Source: Atopsyche davidsoni
Lineage: Eukaryota > Arthropoda > Insecta > Trichoptera > Hydrobiosidae
DNA length: 64,000 nt
NCBI GenBank assembly: GCA_022113835.1
Contig: JAILWY010000006.1
Coordinates: 7,192,001-7,256,000, forward strand
Reading direction: 5' to 3'
Shown here: piece after piece, positions 38,970 to 52,400 of the stretch
Layout: every line of letters begins with the position of its first letter
Position numbering within the stretch: the first letter of the stretch is position 1
The notes under the pieces: generated by a model
Seen by the model: the letters and a program-made list of their open reading frames with translations, nothing else
The model's database searches: none
What the model was told of the DNA's origin: nothing
Made by a program: the position numbers and the translations under genes

Positions 38970-41900
38970 GATATTGTTGGTCTTGATAATTTACTTGTTG
39001 ATGCTTATTTATTGATATTTTGTAAACTATTGGGTGCGCAGCTAACGCATTCATCCCTTAAGGTGGGTACTCAGATGGTTTTTACCAATCACAATGTTAT
39101 TAAAACTAATGATGCAGTAAATTGAACGGTATGTTCTAGGCAAGGAAAATTGGAAAGCGGCAGTCTCAAATAGAAAATAAAGATACGCAAACCATAAAAA
39201 ACTCCTCCTGATACATATTTGCACTCAGCATCCTTGCATAAACTGCATTTGCTTGAACTGCTTGCCTACCTGCCTTTTAACATGCGGTTTCCTATTTGCA
39301 CAGATAAATGCGGTTATTCTTTAAAATGTCAATTCTGATGAATTTGTATGTAAATAAAATCGAATTAAATAATACTCCACGAAGTTAATTTTATTAAAAA
39401 AAAAACTATAAATGAAATACTTAGTGATGTTACGAATTTTAATTTACTGAACGTGGAGTTTTGCCAATATGTTTGGTTGGTTGGTATCTCTAAAATGAGA
39501 ATCTGCATAAAGAGTAAAATTAGCAGGATAAAAAAATATATAATAATATTTATTTTAAATAAAAATTACTATGGGATTCCACAAAATATATTGAGTATAA
39601 AAAATACGCTTCATTGTGTGTAGGTAGCATTTTTCTTTCGTAGTTGTCCGAACTGGATATAAATATGCATTTTTTATATGCTAAAATACAACTTTCTGCC
39701 GTTTATTGTGCATATTTGTTACATAACTCTTGTCTGCTTTTGACTGGACAATTCAGTTCTCTGTCGCGTTAATTTGACTAATGTAGACACTGCCTAAAAT
39801 TATAGAAACTGAATCAGAGTCTCTCGTATTTCTACGTATTCTACTTCAATTTACACAAGAGTTTAAACAATTTGATCCATCCGAGCAAATTATATGAATT
39901 GGAATAAAGTAAATGATTCATTATTGAATAATAACTAGATATGAAATTTGCTATTTTGTTAGAGTAAATAATCTAATAATATTTTTATTTATTATTAATT
40001 CAAATAGTAATCATGTAAATAAACGCTATTGAATGATTTATAAACGTATACATTTGTAATATAAAGCTTCTGCCTTATTTCTTCACGGCAGTGTACGAGC
40101 ATAAAATAATAAACAGCGCCGTGTTTATTCTATTTCATTTCATATTTACGAATGCTTCTTCGAATCACAATAAAAACTTGAGTAGGTATTTCCAAAGCAT
40201 GCGATCCACAAAAAGATTGTCATATTAGATTCGCCGTTCTTTTAAGAATTTAAGACTTCAGTCACGTACGGCCGCGGCTAGGGGTGGAACCTGCCTTCCA
40301 AACAAAGAGGGGGTTGGTGGGAATAAACAGCGCACATATTGGAACATTAGAGGTATAAAAAGGATATAAAGATGTTTGACTTGTATTTTCTCCCCGTCGA
40401 GGAAGCGATCCGATCTTGATAGCCTAAACTATGTCTGTATGAAGATACCGGCAAGTACGAATGAAACGGATCGCACGTAGTTTAAAAATCCATAAAAACC
40501 TTTGAATCACTGCGATTTGCATTGCCATGCAAATACGTACAGACATTTTGTTCCATTTCAAACAAAAATTATGATGTTTTTACAAGAAGACAAATTTGTC
40601 TGAATAAAATTATAAAAATATTATTTACCAAAAAACAATAATCGTATTTGATTCCACGTATTTGGCGAATTAAATCATGATGATGGTGTTCTGGTCATTG
40701 AAGTTTTTTTTTGCTCATTACGTAGTTAAATAAACAAACCAATTTAATTACGCACACCTCTATCTTTTAATAAAATAATCATATTATTGATTCAATAGAT
40801 TGATAGCATGGAATACAGTTAAGTTATAGTTAATTTACAAACTATGCCTGACTTTATATACGTCCTTATTACATTATTTCATAACGTTTTAAAAGCCTAA
40901 AATAACATTATATAATATATAATATATAAACATATAACATGGATGCAGAGCACTTCTACATTAACAGCACAATCTGATTCTATCAAACGGGACGTAAAAT
41001 TAAGTCTCTCCAGAATCACTTTTCGGCGAGACAGTAAAATCTGTGAGTCACGGAATAATAGCCCCATACTGAAACGCATTTAATGAGTAATCTTGGAAAA
41101 CTTTTCCTTCTTGGAATATCTTTCCTCCCGTCCAGCGGTGATTCACCATAATAAATATGTTTGCAGAAACCAATTTTCGCACTGAAAGAAGAAACAATGA
41201 AAATGACACCCACTGATCGGAGAGTTACCCTCAATAGAAAGTTGGCTAACTTACTAAGTTTTTCTGATCTTTAGAAGGGAGAGAGGTCTTTGATAACATC
41301 TATTCTTTATGCTTTGAATAAAGTGTGATTTACCCATTTGCGGTGATAAAATTTATTACGATGAATCTTACTTACTATATAAGGTATGATATGATTATGA
41401 GCTATTTGATTCATGTCACCTAAGTAATAAAACATATGTTAAAAAGCCTCAACGGTTTTGTTATTTTAATTTGATATGTCTTTACTACAATACAATTTCA
41501 ATAATAAATGTATGCTTAAAAAATTTATGATTTGAATACGGTATTATTTATACAAAATAATATTATACTTTGACTTAGTTGTATTGAAATAAATAAGACT
41601 TCAAGTCTTTGTGTAAAACTATTATTAAAAAGTTAAATATAACATGTAGATAATTGATGATGTTATTGCAATTAATGTGATATTTTTTTAAAAATCATCG
41701 CATAACTCGAAAATTTTAGATGGTAGTCCATAAAATGATTTAAAAAAAGTTAAAAAAATATATTCATTGAAAATGTAATGTATAAGCTTCTAATAATATA
41801 TTGAGTACAAATAAATGTTGATATAAGAAAATTGAAAAATGTATTATTCACGCCAAGAACGAATGATATGTATCACACACTGTTATTTTGGGGGTTGCAA

Positions 41901-43206
41901 GGAAATTAAAAGACACCATCGGCCACGGACATCGGTCAATGTCGGGGGGTGCAATTTGGTAGAAAAACTTTGTAGTGGGGTGAGGACTAGTTAGGGTAAG
42001 GGATGAGAGTGCGGTCGAGAGGGTGAGTGCGCACTGTATAGAGAAATACTTAGTTATTACCGTGAGGGCATGACAAGTGGGAGGTTTTAGATACGCGAAC
42101 AATTTCTCATTTCTTATTATATATAGCTGGATGTGGACTCGTGAAGTTATTAAATTATAAGTTTGTATCTTTATCTATAATAAATGGGAATTATAAATAT
42201 AAATTTGCATGTTTCTCGCATACAGTTTTACATTCTCCATCAGAAAATTGTTTGGTAAAAAAAATATTTTTTTATAAAATCATAACGGCATGTTCAGTTC
42301 ATCAATGCAAGCAGAATTTAATTATGAAAAAACAGATGTCTCGAGTGGGACTTCAACACACACCCTTTAGGTTTTAGCCTCGCTGATCTCACCACTTATT
42401 CAGCTTTTCACTATTTCTGCATGAAAGACTTTAATAAGTCAGGAATCGTCGAATTAGTACTTTAAATTGGTTCTACAGTTATTTTGGGGTAAACGTAAAC
42501 TTTTATACAGTATAAGTATAAAATTAATATTCTACTGATTATATACTGTATAATGATTGTATGGGAATGTCTAAAACCAATAAATAATTAATTGGTGGTA
42601 AGTAAACTTTAATAATATAAAAATTTCCTTGTATTGATTTTTTATGATTATTTACTTTATGAGTTGCATAATTCAAAACTAATTTTTTTTTTCCAACCTT
42701 AATTTTATGATAATTTTATTTGTAGAAAGTTAAATTACTCTCAATTCTTATTTGATGAATCTGTTTAAATACTTATTTCATTTTCACACTTATTGTAATT
42801 TTACCCAATATTTTTTAGAAACTTTAGAACTAGAAAAAAATTCAATTATTAGAAATATATTTTATATCTCTCATGCATAATAGTGATTGATCAAACTTTA
42901 CATATTTTTTGTGTTTGGTTTATCTATAATGTATATATATTTTTCAATTTCTCAGCAGTCAGTTAAGCATTAAAAAATATAATAAATACATTTTTAATAT
43001 AATAAGTTTGTTTTCGCAGTATTTGTATAAAAAAATAAAATTTCCCGCTGAAGTATTTCAGTAAAGAATACAGAAAAAAAAGATTCAATACAAGTAGATT
43101 TCCTCAATTTATTTAACGCGCGTCATGATAAAGTATCTTCATATATTTTTTAAATGGTGTAATAAAACATCCCCCATATATTTATTATCTTTTTTATGTG
43201 TTTCAG
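38970..43206. other. Upstream region of the Beat gene
   Basis: AT-rich DNA with GC-richer spots at 40260-40480 and 41880-42100 (a minus-strand Thr/Pro/Ser-rich frame without a domain). A Beat promoter or upstream exon may lie here or further left, but none can be pinned down. Confidence 0.45.
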
Positions 43207-43379
43207 GTTTCGCGAATATCTAAATTAAGCAAAATATGATAAGACTGTCGCAGTTATATTTTTTTCCGTGCCAATTTATATTTGTCAAAATGACGAAGTG
43301 CTGAAGTGAAAGTGATTTTGTACTTTGAGAAGTTTTCGAAGTGATTTGTCATAAGTAAGCTCGCAAAGTAAAAAAAGAT
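43207..43379 (+). other. Probable 5' UTR of the Beat gene
   Basis: A pyrimidine-rich stretch ending TTTCAG (43201-43206) looks like a splice acceptor. It is followed by 173 bases up to the start codon, so a non-coding first exon probably lies further upstream. A 22-codon upstream open frame (43236-43304) lies inside it. No transcript evidence is available. Confidence 0.45.
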
Positions 43380-43455
43380 ATGAAATTAAAAATGGGAGAA
43401 TTCAACCTGCAAACCAACCTCATAGTAACCACGTACACCACTCTTGTACTTTTTG
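43380..43455 (+). CDS. Beat exon 1: start codon and signal peptide
   Basis: This exon encodes residues 1-25 plus the first base of Gly26 and ends at donor GTAAGT (43456), phase 1. The start was placed at 43380. An in-frame ATG at 43392 has a better context (A at -3, G at +4) and would shorten the protein by four residues without touching the hydrophobic core. Cleavage probably lies near Ser-Thr-Ser before Cys30, which is encoded in exon 2. Confidence 0.75.
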
Positions 43456-46400
43456 GTAAGTGATCTATTTACATTATATTTACTTATTTTTTTATTAATT
43501 ACTTTGATAACTATATCACAGTCTATGAAATGATGAAAAACTAATCAGTATCAAAAAATCTTGAAAGCATTTTTATTAGTAAATGTTAGGTGATTATTCT
43601 ATGTACAACGACACAAATTTCTCGAGTTTTGTTCGAATGAAAATGATTATATGTTTGACTACGATTCACAATAATCAGTTTATTTTAAAGATACAAAATT
43701 CAAAAATAAATGTTTGAAGACAATATAGTAATCCTACAATTTAGGATTTCATTAAATCCATATAAATAACCTAAAGTAGTTAGAGATATTATCAGACGTA
43801 TTAAACAATATTAAAAACAGTTGTTTCAATTTTGAGGTTTATCTTGAACGTCTACAGAACGAGTAGCCCTAAGTAACAGGTAGCTTATTTACCTGAAATA
43901 TTTCATTTTAAACCTATCTATGTAGGCTGGGAGTGTTGTATTTATTTAGGTGTCTGTGTGGGTAGATTATATTGCTAATAAGCACATAGGTAGTAACTGA
44001 CTTAGACATCCCGGGTACAAACTTGGTCAGATATACCTTGTGGCAGCTAAGAGAGCAAATACCCTTGGGCCAGGGGGTAACCAGTTAAATCTCCGTCTGT
44101 ATTGTGTATTGCCTTACCTATGAAGTGTCAATTTACTAAGGAAGCCGGAATTATTAATAAACCTGGTAGCTCACAAATCTCTCTGTTTCGACTCAATTAG
44201 GAAGTTGGTAGCTTGAGGGTATGACGTAGTAATTGAAATAAATAATGTTTATCTGTAAATGCGTAATGATTTTAAATATTATTAAAAATGTAATTATGTG
44301 ATATTTTAATATCTTATTGTATTTATGGAGGCATTGGAAGTAGTAAGTTAGCATGTATACGGAATTTGCGAGAGTGGCTGGGAGTCGGGAGTACAGTCGA
44401 ACCAATTAGACCGACCTAGTATAAAGATATTCTCTAAGGACAAGCTTTATTTAAAAATGAAGCGTTTTTGGTTTAAAATAATTTGTGACAGTAAAGAAGT
44501 TTAGGTTCGAATACCACGTGTATATTAAATAAATCGAGTAGGACCTTTTATAGTTCAATGATTATAATAGTAACATAAAATGTGTTGTAGTGAACGGAGT
44601 ATTATTTCTTTAAGTTTAATTAAATTTATGAATCTTCATATTCGGACATCGATACCGGTCCCCAATGAGTTGAAACCGCCAGCATTTCCATTACGACACT
44701 CGGTTTTTCTACCAGAGCGATTTTATTTCATCTTGATAACGTTGTTAAAAATGATGAGCTTCCATCGGGTACATCAAGATCCCCGAAATAATACAAAGGG
44801 ACACGTGTCGGAGCGACAAACAAACAAAAGGATTTGGAATGACATCGATCGTCACGTCTCGGCTCCTTCCTCGCATCCTAATTTATCATTATCCATTTTG
44901 ATTCGTCCTGGGGTAGCGTCCTCCGAGTCTGCAGACGTTTTTTCTGGTAGTTCCTCTCAATTTTTGGAGGCAATCTCTTTATATGGATCCTTCGGGACTC
45001 CCATCGCGGGACATTCCAGAGCGCTCTCCACTTCCCTCCTAACCGTATCTTATTCAATTTCGCTCAGTTTCATCTTATTTCGACTGCCACGCTGAAGGAA
45101 GGATTGTTTTTGTAGCGGAGCGCTTTCAATTTTCAGCCGGTGGATTGGGCAAATACATTTGGAGGAAAATGATAAAATGTGACTCTCAAGATAGAGTTTA
45201 CCTATGTGCAGAGGTGAAACGGTACCTTTTTACCCTCGTGCCTTAAAATATGCGGCAAAAAAATATTTTAAAAATATTATCAAATCTACATTATTGAATA
45301 TAGATACGAATGACTTTGATGTAATAGAAGAAGCAAGCAAAAGAGTAGCAACAGCTTTTAATAAACAGAACATCCTTATTTTTCGGTAATTGAAATATAA
45401 CAGGCTTTATTCTTGAAATGTATGTTTATTTATATCTGAATAATAATTTATATTTTTACATTATAGCAGTCTTTTATAAAAATTATATTAATTCAAAAAA
45501 ACATGATATAAAAAAGTCTAATAGAAAATACGTTAATAGTTTTTTCAAGAACAAAGTATGCGTGCATTAATTAACACTGTGATGTTCAAAAATTTTATAG
45601 AGAAAATATTTTACAAAATATACAAGGAGTGTAAGTAAACGGTAAAGTATTGTAAGTATACTTTTACAACTAATCACTTACAAAGTAACTGTAAAAACTT
45701 AACGGGAACACAAGCATACTGCAAACCCTGAGAGATTTTTCTAACTTGGCAAGTTTTTTCACAGATTTTTTTCGATTCCTTTTTAGAACATAATGGATCA
45801 GGCAATTCGAGAATTTTACAAACTTCCAGAAGAAAAATGGACAAATAAGTTTCTTAGGTACACTTAAAGAGTAGTTAGATTTATGATACTCTATATTCCA
45901 CGCTGAAATGAGATGTTCTTTATGATCCTTCTGGTTATATAATACTCGCGTAATCATTTTTAATAGCGGCAGATAAATTGTTAAAACAAAAAGGATATTA
46001 TTATAAAAATGACTATCATCAAGTATTGCCAAAACGCTGAAGTAATTTAAAAATAAAAATAAAAAAATATATTGATTACGTAATCTTTGTAATATAAATG
46101 GGTTAATAATATTAGTATATATTAACAAATTTTTTTAAAAATGTTTGTTGAGCAGCAGTTGAGAATGCTAAAATAATCTAAAAACATATAGTATTTTCGT
46201 AAATAATCTAGGCTCCAAGAGGCTTTAGGAAGGGCGCACAAGAAGTAATATAATCCCTTACACGGACCCAGAAGTTTACTTGATTTCTAAACAACCAAAT
46301 AAATAGTGATGGCTGAACTTTAAACTGTTAATTTAATTGGTTTTACGAACAACGTACATGAAAATTAACCGAACTTGTGAATAGATAATTATTTAAAAAG

Positions 46401-49400
46401 GCTACGAAAATGTATGAATTTCATTTCTTTATTTATTTAACTTCTCAGAAACCGTTTGACAATATTATGATTTTTTTGTAGAGATGATCGTTTTTTTTTT
46501 CTTTCTAAATAGCATTTATATACTATTTATGTACACCTTAAATATTTGTAATATGTCAAAGACAGAGCTGTAACAGTGGCATCTGGACACGTTACTGATA
46601 TCTAAAAAGAACGTAACCTTATTACAGAAAAATACATTTTACATGTAACATGTTCTTTTATTAGAAGAATATACGTACGCTTACTAATATATATGAATAT
46701 TAATATCAATAAAAAAGCAGAGTTTCTATTCTGGTTTCCATGAGTCTGGCAGAATGTAACATCCGTGGTGAGGTCTAATGAGCTCTATTGAAACATATGG
46801 TGTCGATGTTCCTTGTATTTTCTATAGCAGAGGCTTCAGAGGAATTCTAAACGATCGGGCGACGGGAGGCCTGAAGGATTGAATTGTTATTTCTTCTGGA
46901 AGTTTTCGTATTCTGAGGATGTTACAGTATTAATTAATTTGTCTTCGCTAAGACAGCTGCGGAAAAAAGATATTCATCCCAAGGATATTTCTTGAATCGT
47001 GCTTATCCATTCCACAAAAATAGTTAAGCCTATCTTATTATATTCAGAACGTCTTGTAACATGAGTGCACAAAAAATTTAAAGCCAACTGACTTGACACT
47101 AAAACCTATAAAACTGAAATAATAACAGATGTTTAGGTTTACTTATTTTCTTCTTTCATTATATCTTGAAAAACTATTGGCTTCCTTAGTTTTCGATGAA
47201 ATTAGTAAAATATAACAAAGCGAACTGTGGAAGATTTATGAAGGTATTTTGTTGCTCGGATCCTTGTAACGCGTCACCTTGAGAGTGTTTCCGCGAATGC
47301 CTCAAAGTTTTATATTTAAGGTTTATAAAGTTTTGTAATAAGGATTTTAATCGTTTTTTAGAAATCGATTACTCAATTTACAATTATTTGAAACGCAAGT
47401 AAAAGTGACGAAAAATCTGACTGAGTTCTTTGATATTCATATCGATTTTTTCACTTCTTGGTTTTTTCTACAACCTTACATTTACTCATTTTTCAAAGCA
47501 CGGGTTGGATAAAAATTTCTTGAATAAACACCACGATGACACAATCGATTCAATAGAATTTATAAAGTCACAAATATTCACAATAAACAAATAAAAATCG
47601 GTAAATAAGATATGATTAAGAATATTTTTTGTTTTGGAGACAAATATTATAAGTCTATTTACAAATTTCTTCGGAATATTTGTTGAGACGACAATAATAA
47701 AAAAATACCTTTGAAAAAGAAAATATTATGGTATATTCATAGATTTCTGACTAATGAGAGATGACATATTCTATTAATGTCTACGTATAAATATACAAAA
47801 TAAATATCACACGTCTAACGAAAAACAACAAATTACCGCTATTTATTATCAGAGCTACGAAAAATGTAACGCTTGTTTACAAAACAATAATAAAATTAGG
47901 GTAATTTTCGAAAAAAAATGTTATTTATATTAGATTTTGGTATTTTTAACGAGAATTATATTCAGGACTAGGAGGGTGAAGTATAATTTGTGTGGTCGAC
48001 ATAATGACAATAAAAAAGCTTTGATGAAATCCTTGTCAATTTGGTAGAATATAAATTAATTTAATGTAATTTATTCGTGCGTGACAGAAAAATGTGACGA
48101 CATTCCCCGCATTCATTTCTTAATTACTTTTTAACTATTATACATACCGACATTAAACTTATCAATAATGATCTTTTAAGTAACCCCATGTCTAGATTTT
48201 AACTAGGGTTCCTTGATAAAAAATTCAGATTGACAATAAGATAAATAGCCACGTTATATTTCATTTATTAATGTTTTCATTTCTATGAAATGATTCAAGT
48301 AGGAGGAATTATTTTTCTAGTAATGTCATTGTGTGATCTCATAGATATAATTTTTTTTTATTTGTCTCACTCGCAACTGTGATTAGCGTTTTTTGTCATG
48401 GTGAAAGGCGTAACAATAAATTTCAAGATTCAATGAAAGTAATTTTTTTAAATCTAATATATCTACTGTAAAACACAAAGCGATCTTGAATGGGAGAGAT
48501 ACTTTTATAATTGAATTCGTGGAACATTCTCGTATTTGTCTTAGATATTGGAAAAGTTAGCAATATTCTCAAATGTACATAATTGTAACGGGCCTCATTT
48601 GAATAAATTTTCCCAAATTGGCGTTTAAAACTTAAAGGAAAAATTATTGGAGAAAAAAAACCCGCCGAAGGGAAATTACAAGGAATGAAAATAATTTGCA
48701 TTTATTGAATGAGAAAATGTATTATTATGTTCAATTCTAGATTAAATTTGTATATTTATTTGAACAGATAATTCAAATGAAATTCAAATTTTCGTTTAAT
48801 TTTACGTATAAATCAATGATTTGAATAGTTTAAAACTCAACTTTGGCGACGAGAAAAATAAAAATGAAAAAAAAGGCAGCAATTTACAAAAAAAATATTT
48901 AGAGTGACTTGTAATCGAATTAGTGAAATAAGTATAATAAAAAAATTCTTTTATGTATATACTTTTTTTTCCATTTATCGTGTATTCATCTCACGCCACT
49001 AATTATTTTTATTTACAACCAAGAAACTGCTGCATTAATGCTGATAACAGATTAATTATATTTAATCCACTGTTGATGTTCATGCTAACTTAAGTTGCTC
49101 GAAGCCAACAGCTCTGAAAATGTGATCTTATTCCAGAGACTTAAAATTTGTCAGATTTCCTTGATTGTTTATTAGGCATCTAATGTATTACCATAATAAT
49201 CGTTTCAGGAATTTAGAGCTATTAATGAAGAATAATTTAACTATTATAAATTTTTATTTAAGGGTTTATTTTTTTTATTTGTTCATAGGCAGCACCTCAT
49301 GCCTGAAAATGGGGGTGGATGTTCCATCCCTTGCAGACCTGAGGCAACCGGTGACCTTAAGTTGTTCCTACGACTCTGGAGCCGACGGCCTGTACTCCGT

Positions 49401-52400
49401 CAAGTGGTACAAGGACGAGAACGAGTTCTTCAGATACACCCCGACACACATGGTGAGTAAACTGCCATTCTATGTATACACACACCGCACTGACCTCGTA
49501 GTAAATCTACTGCTAAATGGCTTGAAAGCAACTTAACCGGATTAAAATCTTCAATTCAAAAATTGTTTAACATTCCGAGAAGAAGTAAGTTGAGAGAGAC
49601 TTGATTTACTTTTTTTATTCTATGGAACTAAATCTTGGATTGCCTAGAACTTTTGAATGAAATAATTTATATGCTTATATTGCAGAGTGTTAGATACCCA
49701 TATTTTTAATTTAAAATATATGGCGTGTGCATTAATTTTTTCGTGAAATTGGAGCTTTATTATAAAAAAATTGGTACAATATATTATATTCAAAGTATTG
49801 TCCATCGCTAGCCACTACTTTTTTCCATCTTGCGGGCGAATTATGGATTCCATCCCAAAAGAACTGTTCGTCTTTTGAAGCCAAGAAAGAATCAAGTCAA
49901 TTTTTGATACCCTGTTCAGAAGTAAAGCGTGATGATTCTGCGAGTTCTGCTTGCGTTTGACACGAGTCTTTATCGAGAAATGCTTCTAATTCTTCATCTT
50001 CGAATTTTTTTGGTTGGCCTGGGCGTTCTTTGTTATCGACATCGTTAAAGCGTCGAAACCAGTTCTCACACGTTTTTTTAAAAACTTCACACAGCAATCG
50101 GTGACTTTCAGCTGGTTTTTTCTTCCAATTGAAACAGAAAAGTAATGCTTCCCGCAAATTGCGTGTTTTGGTAAAAAAGTTGACATGTTGAGAGCTCAAA
50201 AAAAAAATGTTGTATACACTTCAGCGATATGACATATACTGAAAACAAAAGCGCAATAATGACGCTTTACAATGAAATGTTAAAGTATAGCCAGATGCGA
50301 TTCAATACTAGTAACGCCATCTTTTAGAAAATCCGAAAAAATTAATGCACACGCCGTATATAATAAGTCGAATCTTGTTAAAATACTAAAATAATTTTTC
50401 TGATAAACGTGGAATAATGATGGGGGTGGTTTTTGTTTAGCCGAGTGTACAGTCGTTCAAGCTTCCTGAACTGACAGCCGAGGAGGACGTCTGTGGTCCC
50501 ACCCGTTGCAGTGTTCGGCTGGTTCACCTCACCCCGGGGGCCTCGGGGACCTACACCTGCGAGGTGTCAACGGAGGCCCCCACTTTTCGTACGGCCCTCG
50601 ACTCGGCCAACCTCACAGTCATGGGTAAAAAGCAATTAAATTTTGTTATCTGGAAAATACGCTGTTCAAGTCTATCCCACAGTCGTGAGTCACATTTCAA
50701 CGAAAATTTATTACATTTTATTAGAAAAAAATACTGTGTAAGCCAATCTCTCAGTCATGAGTCACATTTCAAAATAATATGTAAAAAAACGTTGTAACAG
50801 CTAATCTTACAGTCATGACTCATCTATGAATCTTAATCTGAACAAAATTACTGAAGAGTGGCCAGAGATATCTGAATTATATATATATTTTTTTGATTAT
50901 TATAATAGCTGTTTTTTGCAGCTTTGCCAGGTGAAAATCCAAGAATAGAGGGGTTGCAGTCGGTGTACAGCGTCGGAGAAGTTTTGGACATCACTTGCAT
51001 ATCGGCACCTTCGGATCCTCCTGCACGACTCAACATATACCTCAATAATGATGAGGTTAGTTATTTATCTACTTTGTTCACCCACAAAAAAATATTGTAT
51101 ACGTAGATAAACATGGTGAAAATACACATAATGAATAATGTATTTTATCCACGATGATTTTGTATATAGTAACTGATCGATGCAAGGTGTCGTTAATATC
51201 ACACACTACGGTTTATTATATTTTGTATATTACAATGGTATTCGATTGTCGAAATATTCTATCAACTATGAAATTGTTTAATTACACTTCATCGGATATA
51301 TCATACAATTAAACGCGGTATAAATATGCTTAATGCAATTCCGTGTTGTGTGCGATTAAACCGATTCCTAGTTTATGATAAATCAAGTGTCTCGTATGTG
51401 TAATTAAATTCGCTTATCGCGAACATCGCCACCGTGTAATCGAAATATGATTTGTGATTTGAACGGGACACCGCACGTACACGAGTGTGCAGACAGGGGC
51501 TCTTACACACGCCCCGGCTTTATTCGTGTGGTGTTTGCGGCCAGGAGGCTTTCACCCGCTTCGGATGTAGGCTTTGCTTGCATGACCAGCCGAGGATGGA
51601 CAGCTACCGGATGATAATTGTTGCAAGTGTCCATACGGAGAGAATAGGACTGATCAAAAAGCCAATGAATATTCATATTATATTCCTCACGCAAGAGAAA
51701 ACTACAGATATTATTTAACTCTCAAGACAGGTGACAACACGGATAATCCACGTTTTGAAGCCACACAACAAAGTTTATACATAGTATGTAGTTTAATAAA
51801 AATGATAAATTAACGTTTTTTTTATACATGCATGTTTTAATAATTATAAAATGTAACACTTATTGCTTTATAAAGTTAAACAATGATCACAGGCATATTT
51901 TGAATGGTTTATTTACTTCGTTTTATTCAAGTATTACGATGACTTGTTTATTTGCAGTAGACTTGAGTATGATCAACCCACATTCTGTGGTTTTCGGACA
52001 CTGAATAATATATAGTATTTGTAGGCTTTGTAAAAATTTACATAAAAAACATATTAATTAATAAAATAAAAATACTGAAATACTACCAGGTAGATAAATA
52101 AGCAAGCACACGTGTACTCATAACCTGCGAGTGCGGGGGATCCGAGATATGAATCCAGTGAGCTTAATTAAATTTCAGACAAATTTACTGTTTTCGAAAT
52201 AAACGATCGGCCACAGCGATATTGGCGCTGAAAAGCACTCGATGGAAAGGGAATGCAAATAAACTGCGATTTGTTCAAACGAACTGTGGACCAGTAATAC
52301 GCATTTTACAAGGGCTAAATATTTACAACCCCTATATTTGTTTTACGCTTGTTTTTTCATTTTAATAAAATGTTAATTCAAATGATATTTATTGAAAGCT

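Larger units (their letters stand above)
43456..49288 (+). other. Beat intron 1 (5.8 kb)
   Basis: The intron is AT-rich. It contains a LINE 3' scrap (44335-44385), a GC-richer block with a 171-codon plus-strand frame (44580-45095), and a 152-codon minus-strand frame of AT-rich composition (45670-46128) with no recognisable domain. From 46.2 to 49.1 kb I see nothing beyond AT-rich DNA. Confidence 0.6.

Noticed and set aside
45670..46128. 152-codon minus-strand frame in Beat intron 1
   Set aside because: Composition is Phe/Ile/Leu/Lys/Asn-rich, as expected by chance in AT-rich DNA, with no domain or splice partner. Kept only as a note under intron 1.
49453..49536. Continuation of Beat exon 2 into the open frame
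   Set aside because: Similarity to Beat ends exactly at the GTGAGT donor, and the downstream exon joins in the correct phase.
50686..50822. CRISPR-like array
   Set aside because: Three degenerate units with unequal spacers in an intron of a eukaryotic gene; repeat identity is far too low.
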